Positions 1-20,581 of a stretch of 64,000 nucleotides of DNA are shown in pieces. The notes beneath the pieces are model-generated. The model searched no databases, was not told the DNA's origin, and worked only from the letters and a program-made list of their open reading frames with translations. The position numbers and the translations under genes are program-made. The stretch lies in contig NC_079883.1 of NCBI RefSeq assembly GCF_029227915.1, forward strand, positions 5,644,001 to 5,708,000, in the 5' to 3' direction. Source of the stretch: Hydractinia symbiolongicarpus (taxonomy: Eukaryota > Cnidaria > Hydrozoa > Anthoathecata > Hydractiniidae). How positions within the stretch are numbered: the stretch's first letter is position 1; each line of letters begins with the position of its first letter.

Positions 1-419
1 GTCATCTTTTAGGATTCTCTGCTAAGATTTGTTCCATAAACCGATAAAATATCAAAAAAACTTTGTTAATATTGATTCGGAAACTGCTATGTAAGGTCAA
101 TACGGTTGTTCATTACTGATAGCAACTCCGAACAGGAGTAATTAAGTTGCACACAAAAAGAGTGGAAATGAAAGGAAAAGACAGTATACCCAACGTATTC
201 TACAATTCTTTCACGCGTGTTGTTTTTACGTGTTTCAGCATGTAGTTGTCTTATTATCGAGCAGCCAAATATCTAGGTGCAAAATCAAATAAAATGACGT
301 CGATCTTTTAAAGTGTAGTGTCAGAATATAACATCAATTCTGATATGTGTAAATTATCTAATAAGTCATTTCTGAAAAAACTCCTTTATTAATACCTATA
401 ATTTGTCACTTTGTCGGCC

Positions 420-1130
420 AAAAGTGGGTCTGCCTAACTATGCACGAAATCTTTAAGCTGCAAGTAACAATTTTTTACTGACTTTGTTTTGACCGCTCAC
501 GCGTAGTAAGGCATTCACGAACTATAAAAACCAATCAAAGTTATTCACGGACTTTACATCCTAACAAAGGAATATGTAATTATCAGACAGCTGAGCCCAT
601 TTTCGTAGGAAGTGGTGTTATTGAAGCTTGAAGGTATTTTCCAATATCTATGTTTCCACATGTTAAGATGGACGTTTCATAACGTTTTCTACTCGTGTAC
701 AAATTTTTCTTTCTTTTTGTGTTATCCTGACCTACGAGCGGGCACAGTTTTGTGTTGATGACATGGTAAAGGTGCAGCTAACACAACTTATTGGTAACTG
801 AGTTAGCTGCCACGTTAAGTGGGAATGCGGCAGTCTTGATTTATTGTTAAGTGTGGCTAAGCATTACAACTAAATTTTTCCTCATGTATAATTTAGAACG
901 TCTGCAGAAACTTATTTTGTGAGGGAATGAATGTCGTTAGCATTTTTGCTATAGCGCAATAACGACAAGCTGTGTTTTTATTTAAGTCGAAGTTGCATAC
1001 AAAAACACATTATAGCAAAAAGACGCGTAAATGGTACGCGGAATTTTCGACATCTGTATGGCAGTACTAAGCGCCGCACTCGGATTGAAATTGTAGTACT
1101 CCTATATATATAGCATTTATAACAAAACCC
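420..1130. repeat. Dispersed repeat fragment, related to 8,000-9,420
   Basis: The stretch shares several short blocks with 8,000-9,420: 'actgactttgttttga' followed by 'cgctc', a block around 'taacgaca-gctgtgttt', and 'gtactaagcg'. The shared order suggests one transposable-element family. I see no coding capacity and no clear ends. Family identity is unknown. Confidence 0.35.
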
Positions 1131-1991
1131 GAATAACCATTTTCGGTTTCATTATCGAAAGCCGAATACCATGTAATCTTTAACAAGCTAAAAAATAAAG
1201 TTTCCTCATAAGTAAGCTCTTACAACTGTACAACTTAGTCACTACCACTTTACCCGAGAAAATCCGAAGTAAAAGACAACATGTATGGCCTTGTCAAGCA
1301 AATTGCCATTACGTAGCAAGACGTACACTGGAAATAATCTCTTTAGGGCTTTTGCAAAGCAAACTGCTGTTACATATTTAGCTATACATACACAATGATT
1401 TGATCGTAAGAAATTTAAAAATAAATCTATCAATAATATTTACAATTTTTAATTTTTAATCTTTGAATACAACATGTATGGACGTCCCCCGCCCCTTCCA
1501 AAGTTCAAGTTGAATTCTTATCATAACACTAAATACTTGTGCGCTCTAATTTATATCTAAACCTTTACCTTTAAAAGAAAATTTCTCAGAAATAAAGGAT
1601 TTGACAAAATCTTTTGTGCAGTGATATGTAGTGATACACAGGCATACCCTTAGAAAAAATAGTAAGACGGTTAGCTAGAAATTAAAATTCGTCGATGTTT
1701 AATAATGTGAAGTTTTTTATATCAAGTCAGCAACACAAAGAATATAAACAAGCTTTAAAAACATGTAACTATGGAGGCAGAAATAATAATGTAACTTAGT
1801 AAGACTTTGTTTAATGGAAGCATATTTGAAAGAAAGGACCTTCATTTAAAAAATCTACAAAGAGATATACACTCGTAAAAATGGACCAATTTTATTGACA
1901 AATATTTCTTTTTAAGTTTAGTAATAGTGAAGACAAAAATTTAAACAAACAAAATCCACAAAGTCACGCTATGATATTAGATGCTCATCTT

Positions 1992-2215
1992 TTATCTAAT
2001 GTAAAAAGTAACATAATCGCCATCTGAATCTCTTCCATTAATGTTGCTCAAACAAAAACAGGTTTTGTCAATGAAATAATACAAAGCTCCATTGTAAGTG
2101 GAACTTTTTTGGATACAAAGCTTTATGCATTCACTCATAGTAACGGAGCTCCCAACATTAATGTCTTTACTATAGCTGCCATTTACCGCACCCTCGCCAA
2201 TTTGCCAGGAGCATC
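1992..2215 (-). CDS. WSC-like last exon, copy 1
   Basis: This is a 224-nt exon, open to its TAA stop and preceded on the minus strand by an AG acceptor in the same position as the three sister copies (4,240, 26,298, 50,621). It encodes about 73 residues starting GCSWQIGEG, with ECIKLC in the middle and a C-x-C pair (TCFC). The spacing of GC, CxxxC and CxC resembles a WSC carbohydrate-binding domain. The last conserved cysteine is replaced by Phe (TFYIR against TCYIR), so one disulphide may be missing. No 43-nt partner exon was found directly upstream. It could be an alternative last exon of gene B or the remains of a separate tandem gene. Domain assignment rests on the cysteine pattern alone. 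Confidence 0.55.
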
Positions 2216-4123
2216 CTAATAAAAGTGTAAGCTTTTGTAATTGAAAAAGCTGTAAACTTGGCATCGTATACCGAAACACTATTTTTCGCTAGATGAATTT
2301 TTACTTCCGTCGCGTAGAATTTAACGACATGTTTTGCTGCCATTTTAATTTTTTTTTTTTAAAAAAAACAGGGGTTTTTCTTACAGTAGAAATGTGAAAT
2401 GTGAAAATATATGGTGCACGACACAAAGAAACTGATTTTTATTTTTTCTGAGGTGCATTTTCTTAAAAATACTTCACATTTTTTCACTGACAGTCATTGA
2501 TTCAATTCAATAAATATAGCACGTAAGTTCTGTAGAAAACCTAAACCTATTAAAAACTAAAACTAAATTGCCCTGGCAAATGCGCTATCAAAACATGGTG
2601 AAAACGGGCTAAAATACCCTATTTTTGACAAACTGACCTCCCAAAAAAATATTTAACAACCAAAAATGCGTTTGAAAGTCGTTGAATATTAAAATACTAT
2701 CTTTTGTGAAGTGGAAGCAACAAAATTTAGAAAAAATAGAAAAACTTTACCCCTCACAAATGCACTTCCAAGTTGATACACTTCGCAACTTTTTTAAATA
2801 ATCAACGTAAATAGAGAATTTCCAAGATAAAAACGCTGTATTTTCGCGTCGTTATCGCAAGACCTATCTTCTTTCTACTAAGTTGAAATTCGAATGTTTA
2901 TATTTTTAGTTTTGTGCGAGAGGTTAACCAGATTGCATTCTCGTGGGAGATATAACCATCGAAAAATTTTGCTTTATACTTCTATTTTTTACTAACGTTA
3001 CTTAATTGGGTCATTCTCTTCCGACAAAATCTAAAAAGATAAACTTTTAAGATTATATCTGACGACAAGTTTGACGACCCCACTGTTGTAGATATAAAGG
3101 ACCCTCCTTAAATAAAATGTTTCTTTTAATTGTTGACCTTTTTTAAGATTGGGCCAAATTAATAGTAGACCCGTCTCATATTAGAAACGGTATAATTTAG
3201 ACTGTTAATTTCCAGCGTTATTGACTTAGGATTAGGGGTAGCAAAATTCAATTTAATTCATGTAAAGTTCGGCTTACAAGGCAATAAACTACAAAATCAT
3301 TGGGCTAATAAGGTAATCTTTTTTCATTATTAATTCAAAGTATGAGAAAAGCTCTTAAAACTCTTTTTTCATTCTACACAACTCTTATAACTTGGCGTCC
3401 TTTCATACTAATATTGGAAGTTAAAATGTGCGGCACAACAACCACTATTTCTCACTATCCTTTTCCTGTAAATTTTATTTCACTCGTTGACGTTTAGAGA
3501 ATAAACAGGAAGTCTAGACAGCTTGATTGGAACATTACGAACCCAACCTTGGCAATCCTTTCGAACTTACTGACGACGCAGGCGTCTCCAAATATGCGCT
3601 ATAGGAACTAACAATTGACATGGACTCGGAAATTGAATCAGACATAGAAATTGTGTAGAAAAACAAAGATCAAAAGGAAAAAAAGTTTGTGATATCAAAT
3701 TTTTTATTTATTTTCTATCAAAACCTCGTTCTAGGAATAATAGACCCTCTTACTGGCCTTCTTCTTATTATGGTCCCATACCAGAGGTGTTTTCAAGTAA
3801 CGGAAGACGGACTTAACATTACAGGAAATACTGTAGCTTTATTCATTGCTGAATTAAACGTTTTGAGATAAGATTGGTAGTTGTAATTACTTACTGTAAT
3901 CTATCTTTCGTTACCAAAATTTATTCAAATTTTTTCTTCAAAAAACCGAACACCAAGTGCCATCCTTTCCAAGGATCTGGAACACACGAATCTGTTGATT
4001 GAAATGGGAATAAGAAGGACTTAATTTTGGATAAACTTAAAACTAAAAATGCTTCGTAGCAATTTACATCACTAAAAACAGAATAATTGACAAATATTGC
4101 GTGTTAAAAAACAATGGTGGAGA

Positions 4124-4175
4124 GAAAATGGTGAGGAATGAAGTAAGTCTTCTTACTTCATTCCTCACCATTTTC
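4124..4175. repeat. Perfect 24-bp hairpin with 4-nt loop
   Basis: Arms 4,124-4,147 and 4,152-4,175 are exact reverse complements around the loop 'tctt'. It lies just downstream of the WSC-like exon of gene B (its likely 3' flank) and is absent from the duplicate at 25,538-26,935. It could be a fold-back mutation, a small snap-back element, or an RNA hairpin if the 3' UTR reaches this far. Confidence 0.85.
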
Positions 4176-4239
4176 AAGTTACATAAAAAAATCGTTACAT
4201 TCTTCATAATACATGCTAACGCAAAAAAAGTATGTTTTT

Positions 4240-13028
<8,789 letters not shown>

Positions 13029-14396
13029 TATGTTGTAATCCGATGTGAAGTTGAACAAAAATGATTACTGTGGCTTTCGTTGCACATCTGTATAAAAATA
13101 TTTTTTTGAAAACAGTGACCATTAAATTACAATTGGCATTGAAAATTTAACCAATGTGGAATGTATTTTCAGTCACGTAGAAAAAAAATCTACCAATTCT
13201 GCTTGCTAGAAAAGTCCTTAAAGTTTAAAGAGTATGTTCAGTGGAGAAATATTGTGAAAATGTTTCTATGTTCCTTGTTTTGAATCCATCATTCATTTTG
13301 AATCAACAAGGAATATATTGACTTCTTAAAACCTACGTCAATAATTTTGTTATATATAGTCGTCGTTTCAAGGTATAAAAAACAAGACCCCCCTCCTTAA
13401 TCAAAATGGAGCCGTATGATAAAGTTAGGGCGGGACTAGTTATTTCTCTTTTTTTTATAGAAACAATTCTGTAAGAACTTGAACATCACATTTCGCAGAA
13501 AGTAAAAACAAAATACAGACGGCTTCAGCCTCAAATCATTTTTTTTTTGAACTACACGAACAAACCAAGTCGGAATTTTACAAATTCAGTGTGAAGAAAC
13601 TTCCAGCCATATTTTGAAACTTTGGTTGTTTAACCAAAAATTGTTCTTCCTATCAAAAAAGACTTTGCTTGAGAAGAGTCTTTCGTGCTTTTTTAGCAAA
13701 TTTATTAAAAAAATCGCAATAAATGTCATATCCAGCATAGCTATTAATGTCATTCCTCTTATGTTTAAATTAACTTGTTTGCCCATCCTTTTTATTCAAG
13801 ATTTTGGAAACGAAGATAATTGTTAATAGTGAATATTCTTAATTACAACTTAAGTAACGAATGAATGTAAATACAAATCGAATTTTAATATCAGAGCAGT
13901 TTTATTATAATGTTTAGCAAATTTAAGTTTTTATAGGGGTCCCACTGAACCCAGGACCTAGTTCGGGTCTTGATTTTGCACCATACAGTTACACTCAGTA
14001 AATTTTTATTTATTAATTCTAAAATGCATATGTTATGTTGAAGCATATGTGGACGGTTTTGTGAGGGTTGATGTGGTCAGAACTTGAAACAAAATGCTAT
14101 AAGTAATTTAGGTAAAATTTTTGTAACGAAAGATGTTTTTACTTTATTAAAAGATTGCAGCTCTAAAAAACATATATTCAACATTAATTAATTATTAATA
14201 CATTATTATTAATGCTCTAAATTCGTTGAATCAAAATATTCATTATTATGTTAGAAATAAAAGTTTTCGAAAACTCAAATAAAATCACTCTGACGCAAAG
14301 GCGAATATTTAATGTGAAAACCTTTAATTAGAAACAAGGTAAAACTTGCTTTGTCATAAAAACAAATTTTATAAGAAAATAAGCCACGGATTTTGC

Positions 14397-14589
14397 AGAG
14401 ATAGTAAAATGTATGTTCTAGCACAGTCGACGACGACGACAAGGGAAATTCCTAAAATCCCGAATTCCCCGAATCCTAAAAATCCGACAATTCCGGGAAT
14501 TCCGATAAAATCTCCAGCATGCGCAATAGCGACTAGCGGGAATATTGCTGACATCAACAAAATTTCGAGCATGCGCAATTGAGTAGGGG
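14397..14589 (+). repeat. Polinton left terminal inverted repeat
   Basis: Matches the reverse complement of 24,365-24,545 with a few substitutions and one 11-nt insertion (around 14,538). It contains two copies of 'gcatgcgcaat' and a run of CG-rich triplets. Left flank ttttgc occupies 14,391-14,396. Confidence 0.9.
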
Positions 14590-14657
14590 AATTTCCCCAT
14601 ATCAAAGTACGACCGTGTTAGAAATTTTCTGACTGAAATCAGAAAAATCAATAATAA

Positions 14658-14783
14658 ATGAATGAGTACACTGTGAAGCAGTTACACGCTATCGCGAAAA
14701 CCCGTGGACTTACCCGCTATTCCAAGCTATGCAAGCCAACCTTGTTGCTTTGCCTATGGCGATATATCATATCCCCTGTATAG
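14658..14783 (+). pseudogene. SAP/Rho_N-like small ORF, N-terminal fragment
   Basis: ATG at 14,658 gives MNEYTVKQLHAIAKTRGLTR followed by YSKLCKP, a helix-turn-helix-like SAP or Rho_N motif (nucleic-acid binding) often placed at the start of Polinton polymerase-region proteins. The frame stops at 14,781, and polymerase sequence takes over in another frame, so about the first third of the gene seems deleted or frameshifted. Confidence 0.5.
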
Positions 14784-16940
14784 ATACTGCGGTAAGGACT
14801 GTGTGACGAGGTTCGTTCAACATCTGGAGGATGAGGTAAAGCGTCTCTACGCTACTTTCCCTCAACAAGACATGTTTCCCCTAACGGAAATAAAAAAAAG
14901 AGAGCATGACAAGGCCACACCATGCCACATCTGCATGAAGCCTTTCGATGATGACAACCGCAAAGTCTGCCACTACACACGGGTATATAGAGGCGTTGCA
15001 CACAATCTCTGCAATCTCAAGTACAAGATACTCAGCCACGTAGCCGTTATCTTTCACAATCTATCCGGATACAACACCAACTTGTTCATCCGAGAACTAG
15101 GGGAGAAATACGACACCCAGGACATTGGTGGCATCGCTGAAAACACCGAAAAGTACATCTCCTTCAACGTAAAAATCAAGGTACCTCTTGGGGGTATGGG
15201 GTACGGTGATGGTGATAGTACAAGAAGATCGAGATTCGTTTCATCGACCTACAGATGTCGATGAAACGAATCATGGCATCAAGCCTGGAGAAATTGGCAA
15301 GCAACCTCATCGGTACAAACGCTGCAGGTATGAAATGTCAGCAGTGCGCGGATACATGTCTGGAATTTCAGAGCATCGACACCGTGTATGTAGCAAGCGT
15401 TTGGTGCAAGGCTTGCGGCTCGAGTACCACGAAGCAGCTAGACATGAAGCAGGTAAAGGCAAATGTACCAGCCATGGCAAGGTTCATCGACGGGGATGAT
15501 TTCTTTAGACTGATGCTTCGAAAAGGCGTCTACCCCTACGAGTACATGTCTGGCGACGATTCAGGGAGACGGAGCTACCTCCCAAAGAGGCCTTCTATAG
15601 TAAGTTGAATGTGAAGGGAATCAGCGACAACTACTACGAACACGCGAAAAAAGTCTAGAATTTCATCATTTCGAAGGGCTCCGAGCTTACCATGGGTGAC
15701 TACCACGATATGTACCTCACCACAGACGTCCTGCTAGTAGCCGATATCTTCCAGAGCATTCGAAGCGTGTGCCTAGTGAACTATAAGCTCGACCCTGCCC
15801 ATTTCTACAGTGCACCTGGCTTCGCTTGAAAAGCGGCGTTGAAGTACACAGAAATCAAGCTGGAGCTCCTCACGGATCCCGACATGCTCCTGACGTTTGA
15901 AAGAGGTATCAGAGGAGGCATAACCCAAGCCGTTCACAGGTACGCCAATGTCAACAACAAGTACATGGAGGATAAATACGATCCGGAGGTTGCGTCGTCA
16001 TACTTGCAGTATCTCGATGCCAACAACCTCTACGGCTGGGCCATTCGTCAAGACCTGCCCACGCAAGGATTCAAGTGGGTGTCGAACGTTAAGGCCTTTA
16101 CCTAGAAGCACATCAGCAAACCTTTCGCTGCCAACAAGCAAGGCTACATCTTGGAAGCTAACATCAATTATCCAGACAGTCTGCACGACAAGCACAACGA
16201 GTTACATTTCCAATGGAGATCACGAGGTACACGAAACTCGTCATGAACCCGAACTTCAAGGGTGGAAATTACTTCAGCAGCCACCTCATGGGTGTGGAAA
16301 TGGGCAAGACTGAGGTAAAGATGAACAAGCCGATGTATTTTGGCCAAGCTATTTTAAACAACTCGAAAATCGTGATGTACAACATCCACCACGATAGCAT
16401 GCAGCCCAAGTATGGCAGCAAGTTGTGGATCTGCTATATGGACACGGATTCATTCGTGTACCACATCAGGACAGAGGATTTTTACCGTGACATTGCCACT
16501 GATGTGGAGGAACGCTTTGACACGAGTGCCTATAGCAAGGATGATGGTAGACCTCTTCCCATTGGCAAAAACAAAAAGGTGGTGGGTCTTATGAAGGATG
16601 AGCTAAGCGGAAAAATCATGACAGAGTTCATCACCCTGAGAGCGAAGCTGTATGCTTACAAGAGTATCACGAAAGTGGCGGCTATCGCAAGGCAAAAGGT
16701 GTAAAGAAGTGTCTCACGACCAAACCCAGCACCTTCGAAGACTACCAGCGCTGTCTGGAGGATGGCGTTGACGTCTACAAGACCTGGGTCTGTATCCAAA
16801 ATAAGGGGCATCAAATATATACGCAGGAAGTGAACAAGCTGGCACTCAATAGGGCAGACGACAAGCGGATCGTACAAGCGGACCAGATCACAACGCTCAC
16901 CAGAGGTCATTATCGCTTAGCGGCTAAGGAGAGCAAATAA
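14704..16940 (+). pseudogene. polB: Protein-primed DNA polymerase B remnant
   Basis: Successive plus-strand frames give a Cys/His cluster (CHICMKPF, then NLCNLKYK), the segment HNLSGYNTNLFIRELGEKY, KGVYPYEYM, GDYHDMYLTTDVLLVADIF, YLQYLDANNLYGWA and the palm motif CYMDTDSFVYHI with the expected acidic pair. This order matches Polinton family B polymerases. Inactivation: frame changes near 15,190 and 15,560, stops at 15,656 (TAG), 15,827 (TGA) and 16,103 (TAG), a deletion near 16,213 that removes the central palm region before the YxDTDS block, and another frame change near 16,670. The coding stretch ends at TAA 16,938. A 16-bp inverted repeat at 15,233-15,272 adds extra residues. Confidence 0.9.
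15233..15272. repeat. 16-bp perfect inverted repeat inside the polymerase remnant
   Basis: Arms 15,233-15,248 (gattcgtttcatcgac) and 15,257-15,272 are exact reverse complements around an 8-nt loop. The sequence lies where family members run directly from a conserved RFID into MASSL, so the second arm looks like a templated fold-back insertion. Confidence 0.85.
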
Positions 16941-17510
16941 ATGTGTTTACTGATTGCCATACTCCTACCATACGCTCTGATCGTGTTCGGTTATCTGAGA
17001 TATAGAAGGCTATTAATAAATATGTCTAATCTAGCCGCTATTTTCGATGAAGTCGATAAACCAGCAGAAGCCTTTGACCAACGTGAAAAACCTATCGACA
17101 AGCGCCAGGCTTTAAAAGATGCAATACGTCAAGGTAAACAGCACCTTCTACCCAAGAAATGCATAGAAGCCTTCGTCGACAAGGCCTCAGGCGAGGTGAT
17201 TGACAAGATATATGCCGAATACGTCCAACGCAAGCTCCAGGAGAAGGGCTAAAAGACTGCAAAGGCACTCTCCTGACATGCCATTAGCCTGTATACCAAG
17301 GCTGTCAGCAACGTGGTGCCCCTCGATAGTCCCGAGGTCCTACGTCAGGACCTGGAAGAGGATTCGATTATCAGGGAAAGCATGGTGGATCTGGGTATGC
17401 AAGTCTATTCAGCTTTTGGAAGATTCCTTGCTCCACTACTCGTTGCTGCGCATACTGTAAACCACTGCCAACTCTCCATGTCCAAGGTAGTTAAAAAGAA
17501 GGTTGATTGA
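16941..17510 (+). pseudogene. Conserved Polinton accessory protein, two nonsense codons
   Basis: One frame runs from ATG 16,941 (or 17,019, MSNLAAIFDEVDKP) to 17,508, interrupted by TAA 17,250 and TGA 17,274. Between the two possible starts lies a short hydrophobic segment (LLIAILLPYALIVF). The C-terminal part reads LGMQVYSAFGRFLAPLLVAA, a hydrophobic segment of a type I associate with cnidarian Polinton proteins of unknown function. It follows the polymerase stop directly (TAAATG). Confidence 0.55.
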
Positions 17511-17545
17511 GAGCAAGAAAAGAATAGGAAACAGTCTATCAGAGC

Positions 17546-17746
17546 ATGGCACTAGATCTATACAAGTTACCCTCCTTGCGTTATTCGGATTGGTGCAGTA
17601 CATCCGCTGATATGGGTGTACATGATACCGTCATCATAACACCTGCGGCGGCTTGCTTCCCGCCTCACGTCTGTGTTTTAGAGACGAGACCTTATAAGAA
17701 TTCACTGGAGTACTCGGGAAGATGTGGCCCCAAGAGGTTTTCTTAA
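17546..17746 (+). CDS. Small Polinton protein of unknown function, 66 aa
   Basis: ATG 17,546 to stop 17,744, beginning MALDLYKLPSLRYSDWC. No domain is recognised. It lies between two conserved small genes and overlaps no other plausible gene, which is the main reason to keep it. Confidence 0.35.
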   Translation: MALDLYKLPSLRYSDWCSTSADMGVHDTVIITPAAACFPPHVCVLETRPYKNSLEYSGRCGPKRFS

Positions 17747-17787
17747 CGTGGAGGTTGTGATTTTGTACGTCTCACGACTTACAAGAA

Positions 17788-18162
17788 ATGAGCGAAGTTC
17801 AAACACAAGAAGAGAGAGTCATAAAAGAGCCAGTAAAGCATCCAGGGAGAGTCGCACAGGGTCACAAGTTGGTGGCACTGATGAAGAAGAGGAAGGAAGA
17901 TCTGAAGCAACAAGAGGGCGCTGTAGAATCTACAGTCAAAACCTCTTCTGGAGGCACTTCTATACAATCAGGCAGTGTATACCTTGGTGGAGGCTTTGTC
18001 ATACTTGCCTGCGTGGCAGTTGGAGTCTACTACATTACACGTAAGCAGCCCGCAGCGGCTCAGCAGCCTGCAGAGATCTCACGTCCACCAACGGCTCCGC
18101 AGGAGCAGCAACAAAAAACTTCGAAACCCCAAGCCCAAATTGACTTTTTTCACATGCGATAA
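17788..18162 (+). CDS. Single-pass membrane protein of the Polinton
   Basis: 124 residues. The N-terminal part is basic (KHPGRVAQGHKLVALMKKRK), followed by a Gly-rich linker and one hydrophobic helix (YLGGGFVILACVAVGVYYI, about residues 66-84). The tail is rich in Pro, Gln and Ala. The open frame is intact. A small N-basic one-helix protein of this kind recurs in cnidarian Polintons and may be virion- or membrane-associated; function unknown. Confidence 0.55.
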   Translation: MSEVQTQEERVIKEPVKHPGRVAQGHKLVALMKKRKEDLKQQEGAVESTVKTSSGGTSIQSGSVYLGGGFVILACVAVGVYYITRKQPAAAQQPAEISRPPTAPQEQQQKTSKPQAQIDFFHMR

Positions 18163-18189
18163 ACCCTAAAAATAAACACGAGTTCTAAT

Positions 18190-18453
18190 GTGACCCCTCA
18201 ACAGAAGGAGATTATAGACATGGTATATGAAACTGAGCTTTACTTTCGCTTACGCCATGGCAGGGAAGAGATTCCTCGGGATAACGATCCTTTAGCCAAG
18301 TTGGATACCAGTGACGTTCTCAAAACGATCGCTTACTTCAGCACTGGGAGGGGAAGCCGTAAGATGGCTGTGATTAAGGGCTGGATACCTGCGAGCATCG
18401 TGCGAAAGCCGAAATATATGGTCTTAGCAAAACCACCCGGCATGCCTGGTTAA
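18190..18453 (+). pseudogene. Polinton small conserved gene, start codon lost
   Basis: Open from 18,190 with TPQQKEIIDMVYETELYF and a later segment DTSDVLKTIAYFSTGRG. The only nearby ATG (18,187) is followed at once by TGA, so an intact start is missing. Directly upstream of the ATPase remnant. Function unknown. Confidence 0.4.
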
Positions 18454-18463
18454 AAGGTCATGT

Positions 18464-19010
18464 TTGCATACCACAAACATGACTATCGATGTGGTGCTAA
18501 AACTACATACAGCAATCTTTACAGGGCCGACCTCGTGTGGCAAGACTCAGCGAGTCTTGGACTTGCTCGAGAACGAGTACAAGTACCACTTCGAGAACAT
18601 CATCATGCTCTGTCCAAGGATACGCTGGAACAAGACTTACTTGGCAAGAGCCTGTCTATGGCAGGACCCTCACGTCTTTGTGATAGAGCCACGAGACCAG
18701 CTCTTTGACTACATAAGCAAATTATCAAAGCTCCTAGCATTATCGACGATATGATCGTTGACGAGACTCTCGACAAGCTTCGACAACCGCTCCTTGAGCT
18801 TGTCATCAGTGGTCGTCACAAGAAGCATAGCTTATGGTTGTTAACGCAGTCTTACACGGCTCTCCCAAAGAACCTGAGAAGGCAGAAGAAGCAGTTATTC
18901 GTGTGATACCCGAACGAAAGGAGCGATATGAAGATCATCGATGAAGAGACGGTTCACGTTAACTACCACAAAAACAACAAATTTACCATTCCTTTACATG
19001 CTCGGGAGGT
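18464..19010 (+). pseudogene. A32-like packaging ATPase remnant
   Basis: Shows a Walker A motif in GPTSCGKTQRVLDLLENEY (about residues 21-28) and, after a frame change near 18,730, a Walker B-like IIDDMIVDE and the segment HSLWLLTQSYTALPKNL. These fit the FtsK/HerA-type ATPases that package DNA in Polintons and related viruses. A TGA at about 18,904 follows, with continuing similarity (YPNERSDMKIIDEE) just beyond. The frameshift and stop make it non-functional. Confidence 0.75.
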
Positions 19011-19214
19011 ACCTCAACACCATCGGGTACTAGCATCAACTCCTCTGCCACAAAGCTTCGATCAGGCCCATCTGCCAAATAGTACAACAACCTTGTGTCT
19101 GTCACGATATGGTCCAGTCTATACGTTTTCTTGCTCCACCAAGCGTCTGTCGCGCGTCTTTTCGAATCTTCATGTTATTTTCCAGGCTGCAGGAGGTACA
19201 ATTAGAGGCCGTCG

Positions 19215-19950
19215 TCAGGTAGAGGCTAGAGGGTATTCTTGATTTGACACAAGCGAGACATTATCGAGCTTGATCGCTTTAGAGTGTTTTATACCAATCA
19301 CTCGATCTTGGTGTTGTTCAAACTTTTGACAATAGTATACAAGTGCTTGTCCCATGTACTACTTTGCAGGTCGGTGGTGACCAAATCTTGAGCATCTTGA
19401 GGTTTGAAAAGCCTTTCCGCGAGCACCTTGTTGTAGGACTCGACGAAAGTGTGGGTGTATTTGGTGGTAGCCCTCTCCCTTGCCTTCTAGCAGCTTGCTC
19501 ATGGCAGACTTGAAGTCGGAGCCGTTGTCACACTGGAAAACCCTGTGCTACTTAAGGGGTCCCGCTTTATAAATGTTCTTGAGCATCTCCGCAACCTCGC
19601 TAGCCTTTTTCGTACGTAGAGGTCTCGCTACCTTATACCTCAAAGTTACATCTATGACTGTGAGGATGTACTTGTAGGTGCTATCGTAGACTTTATCGTA
19701 GGGCATATAGAGCAAGTCGAAAACTGTGAAAACAGTAACTGTGAAATGTGGGTAATTGATGTTATAGCCAGAGGAGCTGCCTGAAAAGCCAGTGAGTAAC
19801 TATCTTTTTACAAAGGCCAGAGTGTTTAGCGAGTAATTTGATCGCCTTGCGTCCTCTCCACAGATGTTCCGGGGTGTGGTAAATTTGGCTTAGCTTTTCA
19901 ACATCTTCAGCCGTGGGGATATGTGCTTTTGTCATCTTTATTAATGACAA
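19215..19950 (-). pseudogene. Retroviral-like (rve) integrase remnant
   Basis: The N-terminal piece is open from 19,950 (MSLIKMTKAHIPTAEDVEKL) and resembles the helical N-terminus of Polinton integrases. After a frame change near 19,760 the core reads YKYILTVIDVTLRYKVARPL and, past a TAG near 19,552, FQCDNGSDFKSAMSKLLE. These carry the first two acidic residues of the D,D-35-E catalytic triad. The third (E) was not located. The gene faces the polymerase. Confidence 0.75.
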
Positions 19951-20005
19951 AAACGTTGCCTCTACAAGTACTTGTACGCTGCAACACCAAGGAGAGCCAG
20001 GGATC

Positions 20006-20581
20006 CTACGATGAACGTGATCTCGCCGTCTTGTTGTTGCTTGGAGGATGTGTAGAAATCAGAGTGTTCGGGGCTTTTTCGATCGTCGCAATATAGTCAA
20101 CTATATATGTCAACTCGAAAGATTTACTGAGGGGGATGCTAAAGGTCTTGCCATACGCCGCCACGATCGCCTTTTCTTCATCATTTCCTACATGGTCGCT
20201 GGCTTTTACTTGTAGGGCGCGAATGGTAACATCATTAAGATTGATGCCCTCAAGAATCAGGTTGTTCTCGCGGTCAAACATTGGCAGCCACAGGTCCCTA
20301 TATACTGCGAGGGTGTTGTAGTCCGAGATGTTCCGCACCTCGTGGCCGTTTAACGAGATCCGAAAATTCTGCACCAGCGCCTTTCCGATGTTGGTGACGA
20401 TTGTGCACTTGCTGTTATTACCTGTGAGCTCCAGGTCAAAGAGGAGTTTGAGAGAGCCGGGGAAAATTACATCATTCTGTCCCATGTTTGGTACGTCAAC
20501 ATACATTCCTTCGTTTTGATTAATCGTACTGGGGAAATGGCTCACCTTGACGCGTTGCTTCTTGCCTTTCATTGACAACAT
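20006..20581 (-). pseudogene. Major-capsid-like protein, truncated
   Basis: From a likely start at 20,581 (MLSMKGKKQRVKV) the frame runs 191 residues with the segments GMYVDVPNMGQNDVIFPGSL, LVQNFRISLNGHEVRN and KTFSIPLSKSFELTYIVDY. They resemble the first half of the double jelly-roll major capsid protein of Polintons/adintovirus-like elements, which normally runs to several hundred residues. The second half is missing here, so this copy is truncated. Assignment rests on segment resemblance only. Confidence 0.6.

Noticed and set aside
3620-3658. Short plus-strand frame MDSEIESDIEIV, also near 26,050
   Set aside because: Conserved between duplicates because of the segmental duplication; too short and without splice context to call.
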